Shown: piece after piece, positions 1-7,659 of the stretch
Layout of the letters: every line of letters starts with the position of its first letter
Position numbering within the stretch: position 1 is the first letter of the stretch
DNA from: a virus
Strand: one strand, 5' to 3'
Virus record (IMG/VR): IMGVR_UViG_3300003322_000457
Location: 1-26,568 of that record
DNA length: 26,568 nt
Made by a program: the position numbers and the translations under genes
Notes under the pieces: model-generated
Seen by the model: only the letters and a program-made list of their open reading frames with translations
What the model was told of the DNA's origin: nothing
Databases searched by the model: none

Positions 1-2015
1 CTGTGCGCCTGCTGCCGCGCCACCTCACGTAGCGTATCAACAAACCGCCCCTCGCGCGCGTTCAGGCGCTCGCCCCGTATCGCCTTGTCGACCGCCGCCA
101 CGGCGGCCGGGCCTTCCATGCGGGCATTTGGCGCCATGTCGGCATACCAGTTGGCGTGCGGCACCCACTGCGTGCGGCCAGTTACCGGCCGCTCGGGGCG
201 CGACTCATCACGCAGCACCCTGCCGCCACGCTCCGCCCAGCCCGTCTGTTTCGCCAGTGCCTGCAGGGATTCGGCTTCCTGCGGCTGGATGGGTGCCCGG
301 CCGGCCGGCGCGCTGTCCGTCGAGGGGCTGGCTTGCTGTGGCGCGATCGCTTCCGCCCGTCCGCCACCTAGCGGCGCGGTTGCGTGAGGTGCGGTAGGAA
401 CGGTGTCCAGCTGGGCAGCGTTCGGGGCAGTGGCTGACGCTGCTGGCTCAACATGCGAACGCGTAGGGGCCGCAACCGGTGCCGCTTGCTGCCCACTCGT
501 TGCGGCAGTCCCGCCCGCCACGCTGTCGGGCACGTCTTCCTCATAGTCTGCCCGGTAAGGCGTAGCGGCTTCAGTCTGCTGCGCAGCAGCAGCCACCTGC
601 GGGACGTGCGACGGTGCCGGCGTGTCCTGTGCCATGCCCATATCCGCCAGGCTGGGGCGGCTGCTGTCCTGGTAGATCGTCGGAGCGCGGGCAGGGGCTT
701 CTGGCTCGGCGGCAACGGCCTGCGTCGCCTGACCCATGACGTTCTGCACCAGCCCCTGCAGCGGCGGTACCGGCGTAACCGGCGCCGCCGCCAAAGCGCT
801 GATCGCCTCGCGCGAGCTCATGCCGCTGGTGTCCAGGTTGCTGGCGGTCGGCGCGGTAGGCTGCGGGGCAGGGGAGGGCGTAGCGGCGGCCGTTGGTTCT
901 GCCTGGTGACCATGCCCATGCGCGGCTGACGACATGCCACCCATGGCGCCGCCGGCCGCCAGGCCGCTGGCCATGGCGTTGCCTACGCCCTGCATCAGCG
1001 GCTTGCCCTCGCCCACGTTCTGCCACATCTGCTCGGTACCAGACTGCGCGGCTTCCTCGGCGCCTTCCTGCACAATGCCCTTGACCACCCGAACCGGCAG
1101 AATGCCCGTAGCAGCGCGTCCCGACTGCACGTCGCCCATGCCGGGAATGTGGCTCAGGAAGCGGCCTATGAGGCCGGTTGTCACCCCTGCACCCAAGGCG
1201 GTGGCAGCCTTGAGTGGGTCCAGGTCGCCGTCTGCCTCGTATTGCGCTGCTTGCTGGCCACTGGTCTGCGCGCCCTCGATCGCGGCGCCCAGGCTGGTCA
1301 GCTTGCCCTCCGCCGCGTGAACCGCCTCTGCCGCCGCTTTACGGCTGGCCAGCGCTGCAGCTTCGCCGGTCGCACCTTCCTTGATCGCCAGCTCGAAGGC
1401 CTGGCGTCCGGCCGTGGTTGCAATCGTTTCCGCCGCGCGGCCAGTCACGCCCATCGGCACCAACAGGGCCGGCGCAGACTGGAGCACCATGTCGTATACC
1501 GCCAGCGGGTTTTCCTTGATCGCCCCCAAGGTGTTCCAGAAGCCGTCAGCCGTCTGCACGTTCCAGTTGGCCATCTTCTGGCTGTCGGACTTGTACTCGT
1601 CCAGATCTTTGCGCGCCTCGCTGAATTTCAGCCCGGACTTGGTCAGAGTATCAGTCAAGGATGGGCCTACAGGTACGCCATACTGATAGCGTGCCAGGTC
1701 TGCCAGACCTACCGCCATTTCCGGTAGTGAGACAGCACCTTGCGTCAGCGATATGGTGGCATCGCGGCCGCGCTCCGTATCGAGCGCGGCGCGCGTCAAT
1801 GCAGCACCTGGCCCGCCCATCGCCCCCAGTGCGGTACGTACCCCCTGCCACACCGAGCCGTCACCGTCTCCGGTCTTCTCAGGCATCGGCGGCACGGAAG
1901 CAAACACATCGTCCAGGTAGGTCTTGGACTGGCCCGGGGCCGATGCGGCCGTGTCCGCGAAAACGTCATCCAGATAGGTGCGTGGCTTGACCATCTTATC
2001 GACTGACTGCGACAT
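1..2015 (-). CDS. Large internal virion / ejection protein, partial (3' end beyond window)
   Basis: The frame is open for 671 codons from an ATG at 2015 to the left edge with no stop, so the C-terminus is missing. The start lies 3 nt after the upstream stop and has GAAAGG 7 nt before it. An 8-residue motif, TYLDDVFA, occurs twice at residues 13-20 and 32-39. A helical, Ala-rich region follows, then a segment near residue 313 reading QEGAEEAAQSGTEQ, then a Gly/Ala/Met-rich stretch (about 340-365). A long Pro/Ala/Gln-rich linker of low complexity runs to about residue 590, after which a more ordered, Trp-containing domain begins. The E-rich helix followed by a Gly-rich stretch is, from memory, typical of large phage polyvalent or ejection proteins. 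Its place at the end of the tail cluster fits a protein injected with the DNA. The role is inferred; no catalytic motif is visible in the part present. Confidence 0.85.
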   Translation of the reverse strand, partial: MSQSVDKMVKPRTYLDDVFADTAASAPGQSKTYLDDVFASVPPMPEKTGDGDGSVWQGVRTALGAMGGPGAALTRAALDTERGRDATISLTQGAVSLPEMAVGLADLARYQYGVPVGPSLTDTLTKSGLKFSEARKDLDEYKSDSQKMANWNVQTADGFWNTLGAIKENPLAVYDMVLQSAPALLVPMGVTGRAAETIATTAGRQAFELAIKEGATGEAAALASRKAAAEAVHAAEGKLTSLGAAIEGAQTSGQQAAQYEADGDLDPLKAATALGAGVTTGLIGRFLSHIPGMGDVQSGRAATGILPVRVVKGIVQEGAEEAAQSGTEQMWQNVGEGKPLMQGVGNAMASGLAAGGAMGGMSSAAHGHGHQAEPTAAATPSPAPQPTAPTASNLDTSGMSSREAISALAAAPVTPVPPLQGLVQNVMGQATQAVAAEPEAPARAPTIYQDSSRPSLADMGMAQDTPAPSHVPQVAAAAQQTEAATPYRADYEEDVPDSVAGGTAATSGQQAAPVAAPTRSHVEPAASATAPNAAQLDTVPTAPHATAPLGGGRAEAIAPQQASPSTDSAPAGRAPIQPQEAESLQALAKQTGWAERGGRVLRDESRPERPVTGRTQWVPHANWYADMAPNARMEGPAAVAAVDKAIRGERLNAREGRFVDTLREVARQQAH

Positions 2016-2018
2016 GCC

Positions 2019-2909
2019 TTAGCCTTTCACCTTGTTCAGCTGCGGGTATTTTTTGATGATGGCGGCCTGCGCTTCAGCCTGTGACATGCCGTTGGCCTGC
2101 AGCAGCTGGTACTCCTTGCGCGCCTGATCCTGCAGCTGCGCAACGGCATCGCCACCGGCTGCGCTACCGCCGCGCGCACTGTTCACCAGCCCGGCAGGGG
2201 ACTGCTGCCCGGCACCGCCTATCTGTACCGGCGACAAGCTGCCGTCCGCATTGCGCACCACGGAACGGGTCACCGTCGGGGTGATCGTCCGGCTGGTCGG
2301 GTCCGGGTTCTCGATATGGACGTCGATCGGTTTGACCTCCCCCTTCTGGCCAGGCAAGAAGCGCGTACCATCTACCCCGTATTGGTTCAGCGCTGCCAAG
2401 GTGTTGGCTCGTTCGGCTGGGTCGGTGGTCTGGAGTAGCTTGGCTATCAGCGGCGTCGCCTTCTCTTGATTGGCGATCTGGCGATCAATTTGCGCCTGGG
2501 CCTGCTTGAGCCTGGCGTACTCCGGCCCCTGTTGCGCGCCGATCTTACGCAGTGCGTCCTCAATCTCGCGCTTGTGCAGCGCCAGCATGGCCGGGTCTTC
2601 CAGCTGGAACTTGGCATTCGCCGCCGCCTGGTCGCGGCCTTCCTGCGCCTGCGCATCGCGCATGTCCTTGCCGGCGTCAAAACCAATCTTGTCGGCCTCG
2701 GCCTTGGCCAGCGCATTTTTTGCCAAGTTGTCGCGCTGGTACTGGTCGGCCCACTGGGTGCGCTTCATAAAATCTTGCATCACCGCCTCGCGGTCGGCCG
2801 CCTTCTCCGCTTGCCGGTCCTCCAACGCCGTGCGCCGCGCCGCATCCTGCGCCACATAGCCGGCGCCGCCCGCCAGGCCGCCAATCAGCGCATCAATCAA
2901 GCCGCTCAT
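2019..2909 (-). CDS. Predicted internal virion protein, helical
   Basis: This 296-residue protein starts with a short Gly/Ala-rich hydrophobic segment (residues 3-19). About 130 residues of charged, Ala/Gln-rich helix follow (roughly 25-160), consistent with a coiled coil. A small beta-like region around 195-225 contains Thr-rich strands, and the C-terminal helix is Gln/Ala rich. The ATG overlaps the upstream stop (ATGA), so translation is probably coupled. No enzyme motif is visible. It lies between other low-complexity genes at the end of the tail block, and a helical protein here would fit the ejected core seen in podoviruses. That role is inferred from position; the family is not recognised. 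Confidence 0.85.
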   Translation of the reverse strand: MSGLIDALIGGLAGGAGYVAQDAARRTALEDRQAEKAADREAVMQDFMKRTQWADQYQRDNLAKNALAKAEADKIGFDAGKDMRDAQAQEGRDQAAANAKFQLEDPAMLALHKREIEDALRKIGAQQGPEYARLKQAQAQIDRQIANQEKATPLIAKLLQTTDPAERANTLAALNQYGVDGTRFLPGQKGEVKPIDVHIENPDPTSRTITPTVTRSVVRNADGSLSPVQIGGAGQQSPAGLVNSARGGSAAGGDAVAQLQDQARKEYQLLQANGMSQAEAQAAIIKKYPQLNKVKG

Positions 2910-3403
2910 CGCACGCTCCCCTTGCCGTTCTCATACATGTAAACGGTCAACGCCAGCGCCCGCATGGCCAGCTGCTTGGGGTTCACCTCGGGGCCAATCA
3001 GCTGCGCTGCCTTGGCCATGTCCAAGAGCTTGCCGACCACCATCATCGAGACCTTGCCCAGCACCTCATGCGGGATCTGCCGCTCCATGCCCTTGGCAGT
3101 CTCGGTGGCGCTCTGCAACAGGTTCACCGCCAGCTGCGCCACCGCCATTTCCAGGTCCTTGGCGCCTTCCTGCAGCTGGTGGGTGATGGCCTGCTGCGAT
3201 TCCGGCGAGCTCATGCTCTCGCGCAGCAGATTGGCCACTGCCTGGGTGGCAGGGTCCAGGTTACTGGCGGACGGCGCCCCCGAGGGGTCGCCACCCGGTG
3301 CCTGCGGCGCCATGGCCGGGTCAGCGCCGCCTGGTGCCGCCATACCGGGGGCCTGCCCGGGCTGGCCTGCTGCCAGCTGCATCTGTTGTGCGACCAACCC
3401 CAT
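2906..3403 (-). CDS. Small predicted virion protein, Pro/Gly-rich N-terminus
   Basis: The protein has 165 residues. The ATG at 3403 overlaps the preceding stop as TGATG and sits 6 nt after a strong GGGAGG; a GTG one codon earlier is less likely. Residues 10-50 are rich in Pro, Gly and Ala (disordered), followed by an amphipathic helical domain from about residue 50 to 150 with many Gln and Met. The C-terminal part has regularly spaced aliphatic residues, which suggests a helical bundle. No known motif was recognised. Overlapping stops and starts link it to the genes on both sides, so it is made together with the internal virion candidates. Confidence 0.82.
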   Translation of the reverse strand: MGLVAQQMQLAAGQPGQAPGMAAPGGADPAMAPQAPGGDPSGAPSASNLDPATQAVANLLRESMSSPESQQAITHQLQEGAKDLEMAVAQLAVNLLQSATETAKGMERQIPHEVLGKVSMMVVGKLLDMAKAAQLIGPEVNPKQLAMRALALTVYMYENGKGSVR

Positions 3404-3912
3404 CACTGACCTCCCTTGAACTTCACGCCGAAATCAACCGCCGAGCCGTGCTCACCCACCTGGGGCACCGCGCGCATCTTCAAGAGGCGCTGGTAGGCCT
3501 CTTCACTCTGGGCGGCATTGGCGGCAATCGACTTGTTGATATTGCGGTTGTCCTGGTAGCCCTTGAGCGCGCCGGTAGCCAGGCCGGCAATCAAGCCAGT
3601 GGTGCGCGAATCCCCGCCCAGTACGCTATCCAGCACCTTGGAACCGGTCGTGCCCAGTTGGGACAAGATGCCGCCGGAGGAGGCGCCGGCTTTGAGCTCG
3701 TCACCAGTCCACCTGTTACCGCTCGGCTCTACGGATGCGTCACCTTCTGCGCTACCAACCGACCCTTGGCGCTGGTTACGCGCACTTGCAGCCTCGTTGA
3801 CGTCATAGTCCTTGCCCCAGTCCACCTTGCTGGTGCCTGAGCTGAACAGGCCCTTTGCCCAGTCAACCGCAGTGTCAAACCAGCCCGACAACGTACCCCA
3901 CCAATCGTCCAT
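3403..3912 (-). CDS. Small predicted virion protein, amphipathic N-terminus
   Basis: The protein has 169 residues. The start is supported by AAGGAG 7 nt upstream of the ATG. The first 25 residues are strikingly Trp-rich (four Trp) and amphipathic, which could contact membrane. A polar Ser/Gly-rich linker follows, then a Gly-rich hydrophobic stretch (TGLIAGLATGALKG, around residue 105) that resembles a glycine-zipper helix, then a charged helix. Similar Gly-zipper segments occur in the neighbouring 543-residue protein. These traits fit a membrane-interacting ejection protein, but that is inference and no family is recognised. Confidence 0.82.
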   Translation of the reverse strand: MDDWWGTLSGWFDTAVDWAKGLFSSGTSKVDWGKDYDVNEAASARNQRQGSVGSAEGDASVEPSGNRWTGDELKAGASSGGILSQLGTTGSKVLDSVLGGDSRTTGLIAGLATGALKGYQDNRNINKSIAANAAQSEEAYQRLLKMRAVPQVGEHGSAVDFGVKFKGGQ

Positions 3913-3922
3913 GTCTTACTCC

Positions 3923-5554
3923 TTATCCCTTGCCAAACGTGCCCTTGACTGCGCTGCCGGCGGCTGAGCTCACCAGGTTAATGCCCAGCGCCTTGGGGTC
4001 GATCTTCTTGCCCAGCGCCAGCGAGGTACCGACGGAACCGCCCGCATTCATCACACCCTTGATGATTCCGTCGCTCCAGTTCGAGTGATCCACCAACAGG
4101 CCGCCGGCGGCGGTACCGATGCCCCCGGCCAGAGTGCCGGCCAGCAGCTGCTTGCCGTTCAAGCTGCCCGAGCGGATCAACTGCCCGGCCGCATTTCCTA
4201 CCCCGCCCTTGACGGCGCCGGTCACGAAGTCCGAGGTCAGGTTGCCGACGTTGCTACCCAGCGCGCCGCCCGCCCAGTTTCCGGCAGCATTGCCCAGGTA
4301 CTGGCCCACGTAGCTGGCAGCCAGGCCCTTGGCCAGGTCGGTAATGCTGCCGCCATTGGCCACGGTGCCGGCGGCAGAAACAGCCGCGCCGGCGATAGGG
4401 TTTACCAGCGAGACCAATCCGGCCACCAGCCCGGCGTTCTTCTGGAACCAGCCGTTCTGGCGGCTGTTGTTGGCCGAGGCGGCCGCCTCGACGAATTCCT
4501 TGTTCCCCACCACCCCAAAGCGCGGGTCGTACTTGAACAGGGCGTTCTTCACCAGATCCTGCTGCGCGGCCGTCTTCGCGCCCACCTGGTCGTAGACCTG
4601 GCCCAGCATCTTCTCGATATCGTCGTTGAGCGGCCCCTGGTTGCCGATCTGGACCATGTTCTTGTAGGTCTTGTCGACAATGGCCTGGTAGGTGTCTTGT
4701 CCGGTCTTGGCGATATTGGTGGCGCTTGCCCCCAGCCCGCCATAGGTATTGCCATTGCCAGCAGAGGCGCCGTTGAAGGCGATTGTGGTATTGCCTGCCA
4801 TGCCTGCCAGGCCGGCGCGCTTCAAGAACTCGTCGCGGGTGCCATAGCTCGCCTGCGACATTTCCGCGTGACCATCGTCACCCGTGTAGTTACCGGTAGG
4901 CCGCACGTCGTCGATCATGTAGCTGGCGCGCTGCTCCAGTTCGGCGTCCGAGAGGTTGCCCAGCGCCTTCAAGGCCTCCTCGCGCGTGCCATAGACAGGG
5001 TCTACCGCCTGCACCTCACCCATATTGGCCCTGCCCTTACCCGCTTGGCCTTCTACGCCGTCGCTGATCAGGTAGCGCTTACGCGAGTCCGCATATTGGT
5101 CGACGGTCGTGGCCTGGCTGTGGTCGCCGGCCAGCAGGTAATACTTGTTGCCCTGGTTCTTCTGGATCTGCTGTTTGATATTGTCCGGCAGCCAAAAGTA
5201 CTGGCCATTGGCCGCGCCATAGTCGGCGTCACCCCAGCCGGTATAGCCGTTGTTACCCATCGCATAGGGCGTATAGACCGGCGCCGCGGGCGTGCTGGGC
5301 TGGGTCGGTGCCGGCGTAGCCGTCGGCATCGAGGGCGTCGCCACCTTGTTGCCCAGCTGCAGGCCGCTGACCTTGTTACCCAGCTTGTAGCCGCCCGTTG
5401 CGCTGGTCGTGGTGGCCGTCGCGGCCGCGGTCGGTGCCGCGGTGGCCTGCATCATCGGCGGCCGCACCACGCTCGCCACCAGACCCTGCTGCGTAGGCGC
5501 GACGTCGCCCAGCAGCGCCGCGTTGTCGGGCTGCGCTAGGTAGTCTTTGTTCAT
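3923..5554 (-). CDS. Predicted ejection protein with glycine-zipper C-terminus
   Basis: The protein has 543 residues and starts 3 nt after the preceding stop. Residues 20-95 are low-complexity Ala/Thr/Pro, with a twice-repeated LGNKV motif. A Tyr/Trp-containing middle domain spans about 95-340. The last 170 residues are a long series of small-residue (Gly/Ala/Ser) hydrophobic stretches, for example GTLAGGIGTAAGGLL, typical of glycine-zipper helices able to pack in membranes. Podoviral ejection proteins build a channel across the cell envelope, and such a C-terminus would suit that. The evidence is composition and position only; no homologous family was recognised and no lytic transglycosylase motif is seen. 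Confidence 0.88.
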   Translation of the reverse strand: MNKDYLAQPDNAALLGDVAPTQQGLVASVVRPPMMQATAAPTAAATATTTSATGGYKLGNKVSGLQLGNKVATPSMPTATPAPTQPSTPAAPVYTPYAMGNNGYTGWGDADYGAANGQYFWLPDNIKQQIQKNQGNKYYLLAGDHSQATTVDQYADSRKRYLISDGVEGQAGKGRANMGEVQAVDPVYGTREEALKALGNLSDAELEQRASYMIDDVRPTGNYTGDDGHAEMSQASYGTRDEFLKRAGLAGMAGNTTIAFNGASAGNGNTYGGLGASATNIAKTGQDTYQAIVDKTYKNMVQIGNQGPLNDDIEKMLGQVYDQVGAKTAAQQDLVKNALFKYDPRFGVVGNKEFVEAAASANNSRQNGWFQKNAGLVAGLVSLVNPIAGAAVSAAGTVANGGSITDLAKGLAASYVGQYLGNAAGNWAGGALGSNVGNLTSDFVTGAVKGGVGNAAGQLIRSGSLNGKQLLAGTLAGGIGTAAGGLLVDHSNWSDGIIKGVMNAGGSVGTSLALGKKIDPKALGINLVSSAAGSAVKGTFGKG

Positions 5555-5557
5555 GGC

Positions 5558-6673
5558 TTAGGCGTTCTGCAGTTCGTAGTAGCTGCCGTCAGGCGTCTGC
5601 AGGTAGGGCTTGCCGGCCGTGTCGTACACCACCACCCCCGTCTGCCCGCCCACGGTCACCTGCTGGCCCTGCTGCGGCGCGGCAGTGCTACCGCCGGCCG
5701 CTGCGCCGCCGCTGGCTGCGCCCGTGCTGCTACCACCGCCCACCGCCGGCAGTGCGTTCTGCAGCTGGCTGGCCGTGCTCGTCGAGGGCGTGAAGCCCTT
5801 CCCAAAATACAGGCTGTTGAGGTGCTGGATCTTGGTCTGCTTGATCTCTTGCGAGTCCTGCCCGTCAAGGATGCCCATGTACAGATTGGTGTACTGGTTG
5901 AACTGGTTGTTGTTGAGCTGGTCGCGGGCCAGCGCCTGGCTTGCGTCGAACTGCTTTTGGTTCTGCTCGCGGCTCTTGGCGTTCTCCGCCGCGTTGTACT
6001 CGTTCTGCGCCTTGGTCTGCGAGGCGCTGAAGGCGTTCTGTGCCTGGTCGCGGGCCGTCTGCACATTGGCATTGAAGGCCGTCAGATTGCTCTGGTTCTG
6101 CGCGCTGGCGTTGAACTGCGAGGCCTGGTTCTGCGCGCTCTGGTTGGCCAGCCCCTGCTGCAGATAGGTTTGGGCGTCCTGGGTGGCGATCGGCAGCGCC
6201 TGGCCTATCATTGCCTCGGTGCCAGCCTGCGCCGCGATCGAGCTATTCACCAGCCCGCGCGCGTTGGCCGTCTGCATCGCCTTGCCGGCGGCCTGGTCCA
6301 GCAGCGGCGAGCCATCGGCCAGGATCTTCTTGAGCTGGTTCTGCGCCAGGTCCGTGTCCTGCACATTCCGCGTGGTCGCCGCGTAGGTCACCGCCTCGGG
6401 CGCCTTGTAGTCCTCGCCGGCCTTGTAGCCGTAGGTGTTACCCCAGACGTTGGCCAAGTCCTTGTTGGCCTTCGCGGCATCGTCCATGCTCATGCCGGCG
6501 GTCATTTTTAGCTTGCTGCCGTCGGTACCGGTGTAGGTCGCGCCGCCGTCAGCATCGCGTACCACGTTCCAGCCGGCGCCGGTATCCACCTTGTCGCCTG
6601 CCTTGCTGGTGTTCCAGAAGCTGCCCCAGTCCTTGCGCATCTGGTCGTTGATCGTGCTCTGCACTATCGCCAT
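5558..6673 (-). CDS. Predicted tail/internal virion protein, Gln/Asn-rich helix
   Basis: The protein has 371 residues. The start chosen is the ATG at 6673 with GGAG 6 nt before it; an in-frame extension to 6715 would read through the terminator hairpin. The N-terminal 90 residues look globular. Residues 100-265 form a long polar helix very rich in Gln, Asn and Ala with the repeated pattern QNQ, and a Gly/Ser/Ala-rich linker (about 310-335) leads to a short C-terminal beta segment containing VGGQTGVVVYD. A rod-like helical region with a small end domain fits a virion component such as an ejected core or tail needle protein. The family is not recognised, so the assignment rests on context. Confidence 0.86.
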   Translation of the reverse strand: MAIVQSTINDQMRKDWGSFWNTSKAGDKVDTGAGWNVVRDADGGATYTGTDGSKLKMTAGMSMDDAAKANKDLANVWGNTYGYKAGEDYKAPEAVTYAATTRNVQDTDLAQNQLKKILADGSPLLDQAAGKAMQTANARGLVNSSIAAQAGTEAMIGQALPIATQDAQTYLQQGLANQSAQNQASQFNASAQNQSNLTAFNANVQTARDQAQNAFSASQTKAQNEYNAAENAKSREQNQKQFDASQALARDQLNNNQFNQYTNLYMGILDGQDSQEIKQTKIQHLNSLYFGKGFTPSTSTASQLQNALPAVGGGSSTGAASGGAAAGGSTAAPQQGQQVTVGGQTGVVVYDTAGKPYLQTPDGSYYELQNA

Positions 6674-6691
6674 TTTCCGCTCCAGAAATGC

Positions 6692-6722
6692 AAAACGCCC
6701 AAGGCCTGGCGGCACTTGGGCG
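6692..6722 (-). terminator. Intrinsic terminator inside the late operon
   Basis: On the minus strand an 8-bp stem (CGCCCAAG with CTTGGGCG; + strand 6696-6703 and 6715-6722) has an 11-nt loop and is followed by TTTTGCATTT. It lies after the hydrolase gene and only about 20 nt before the start of the next gene. Full termination here would cut off all the ejection-protein genes, so it is either leaky or bypassed by antitermination. Confidence 0.7.
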
Positions 6723-6757
6723 ATCGAATGAATTTTTGCCAGTGTAGCATAAAGCCG

Positions 6758-7276
6758 CTATGCACTCGCCAATCGTGGCTTGGTCACCACCACCCCCAGC
6801 GGGTTGCCCCAACAGTCGGTAGCACGCTGCACCATGCCGTCGTCGCGCTCCAGCAAGATGCCCAGCCGCGCCAGAAAGGCCCGCCTGAGCTCGAAGCAGA
6901 ACCATCGGTCTGCCTGCTGCCAGTCGCGCTCCAGCCCGAACAGGAACAGCACCCGGCCCAACACCTGCCAGGCGATCGCTGCCCAGTCGTAGCGCTTGCC
7001 GATCTGCTCATAGAGCCACGCCCAGGCATCGTCTATCTGGGTCTGGCTGATGTGGTCCGGCACCTTGAATTCCTGCATGCCGTAATCCAGGTACTCGGGT
7101 AGCACTGCCGAGAGTGATACGCGCCGCACCCCGGTGGAGCCGAGCGCCTCGATCACATGGTCGCCGTCGATAATGCCCTCATGCGACCAGCGCGAGAAAT
7201 TGAGGAAGCGGATACCGTAGCTGAAGGGATGGCGGCGCGTGCTGCTGATGATGCGAACGGTACGACGATCAGGCAT
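6758..7276 (-). CDS. Permuted papain-like (YiiX/NlpC-P60-type) hydrolase
   Basis: This 172-residue protein shows the two halves expected of the permuted papain-like amidase/peptidase fold. N-terminal SHEGIIDGDHVIEA provides His32 and acidic Glu43. A GKRYDW segment follows at about 93-98, and the C-terminal RWFCFEL provides the nucleophile candidate Cys127. In the family the Cys near the C-terminus pairs with the His near the N-terminus, unlike classic NlpC/P60. Such enzymes cleave amide bonds in peptidoglycan peptides or lipids. Its place between fibre genes and ejection genes suggests a virion-associated or envelope-processing role at entry, or processing of a structural protein. The start abuts the previous stop, and GGAGGG lies just before it. 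The fold call is fairly sure; the substrate is unknown. Confidence 0.85.
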   Translation of the reverse strand: MPDRRTVRIISSTRRHPFSYGIRFLNFSRWSHEGIIDGDHVIEALGSTGVRRVSLSAVLPEYLDYGMQEFKVPDHISQTQIDDAWAWLYEQIGKRYDWAAIAWQVLGRVLFLFGLERDWQQADRWFCFELRRAFLARLGILLERDDGMVQRATDCWGNPLGVVVTKPRLASA

Positions 7277-7651
7277 TTAGCCCTCCAGCGGTTGCGGCAG
7301 ATCCTTGATATGCCGTTCGTAGTCGGTAGTAGGCGCCCCACAGATGGCCGCCTTCTTCGCCGCGGTCATGGGCCCAGACCCGGGAAAGATCGGATTGGCG
7401 GCGGGCTGGCCGGCAGCGATCAGGGTATCCAGCACCGTGGCGAGTTCCGGGCCTTTCAGGTCGGCGTACTTGCTCATGGACAGGATGGTGACGGCCGCCT
7501 TGCAGGCGTCGTGACTGGATGCCGCAATCGCAAACGCATCCGGTCCAAGCCTGGCCGTCAGTCGGCCCGGGTCTATCCACCAATAGCGGGGATCAAGCCC
7601 GGTATCACTCCAGCGCAGCATGGGCGCGGTCGGCGTATGTAGTTCTTCCAT
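7277..7651 (-). CDS. Hypothetical protein between fibre and hydrolase genes
   Basis: The protein has 124 residues. The N-terminal 35 residues are rich in Trp, Tyr and Pro, and the rest is a small Ala-rich helical domain ending in an acidic tail. The ATG is preceded by AGGTAAGG. It sits 8 nt after the fibre gene and ends directly against the hydrolase start, so the three are co-translated. No motif was recognised. Possible roles are a fibre chaperone, a tail accessory protein, or a partner of the hydrolase; none of these can be chosen from sequence. Confidence 0.82.
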   Translation of the reverse strand: MEELHTPTAPMLRWSDTGLDPRYWWIDPGRLTARLGPDAFAIAASSHDACKAAVTILSMSKYADLKGPELATVLDTLIAAGQPAANPIFPGSGPMTAAKKAAICGAPTTDYERHIKDLPQPLEG

Positions 7652-7659
7652 GCCTTACC

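Noticed and set aside
4085-5539. 484-codon plus-strand open frame
   Set aside because: It is the antisense shadow of the 543-residue minus-strand gene, which has coupled starts and stops with its neighbours; the plus-strand product is Arg/Val/Leu/Gly-rich without domain pattern.
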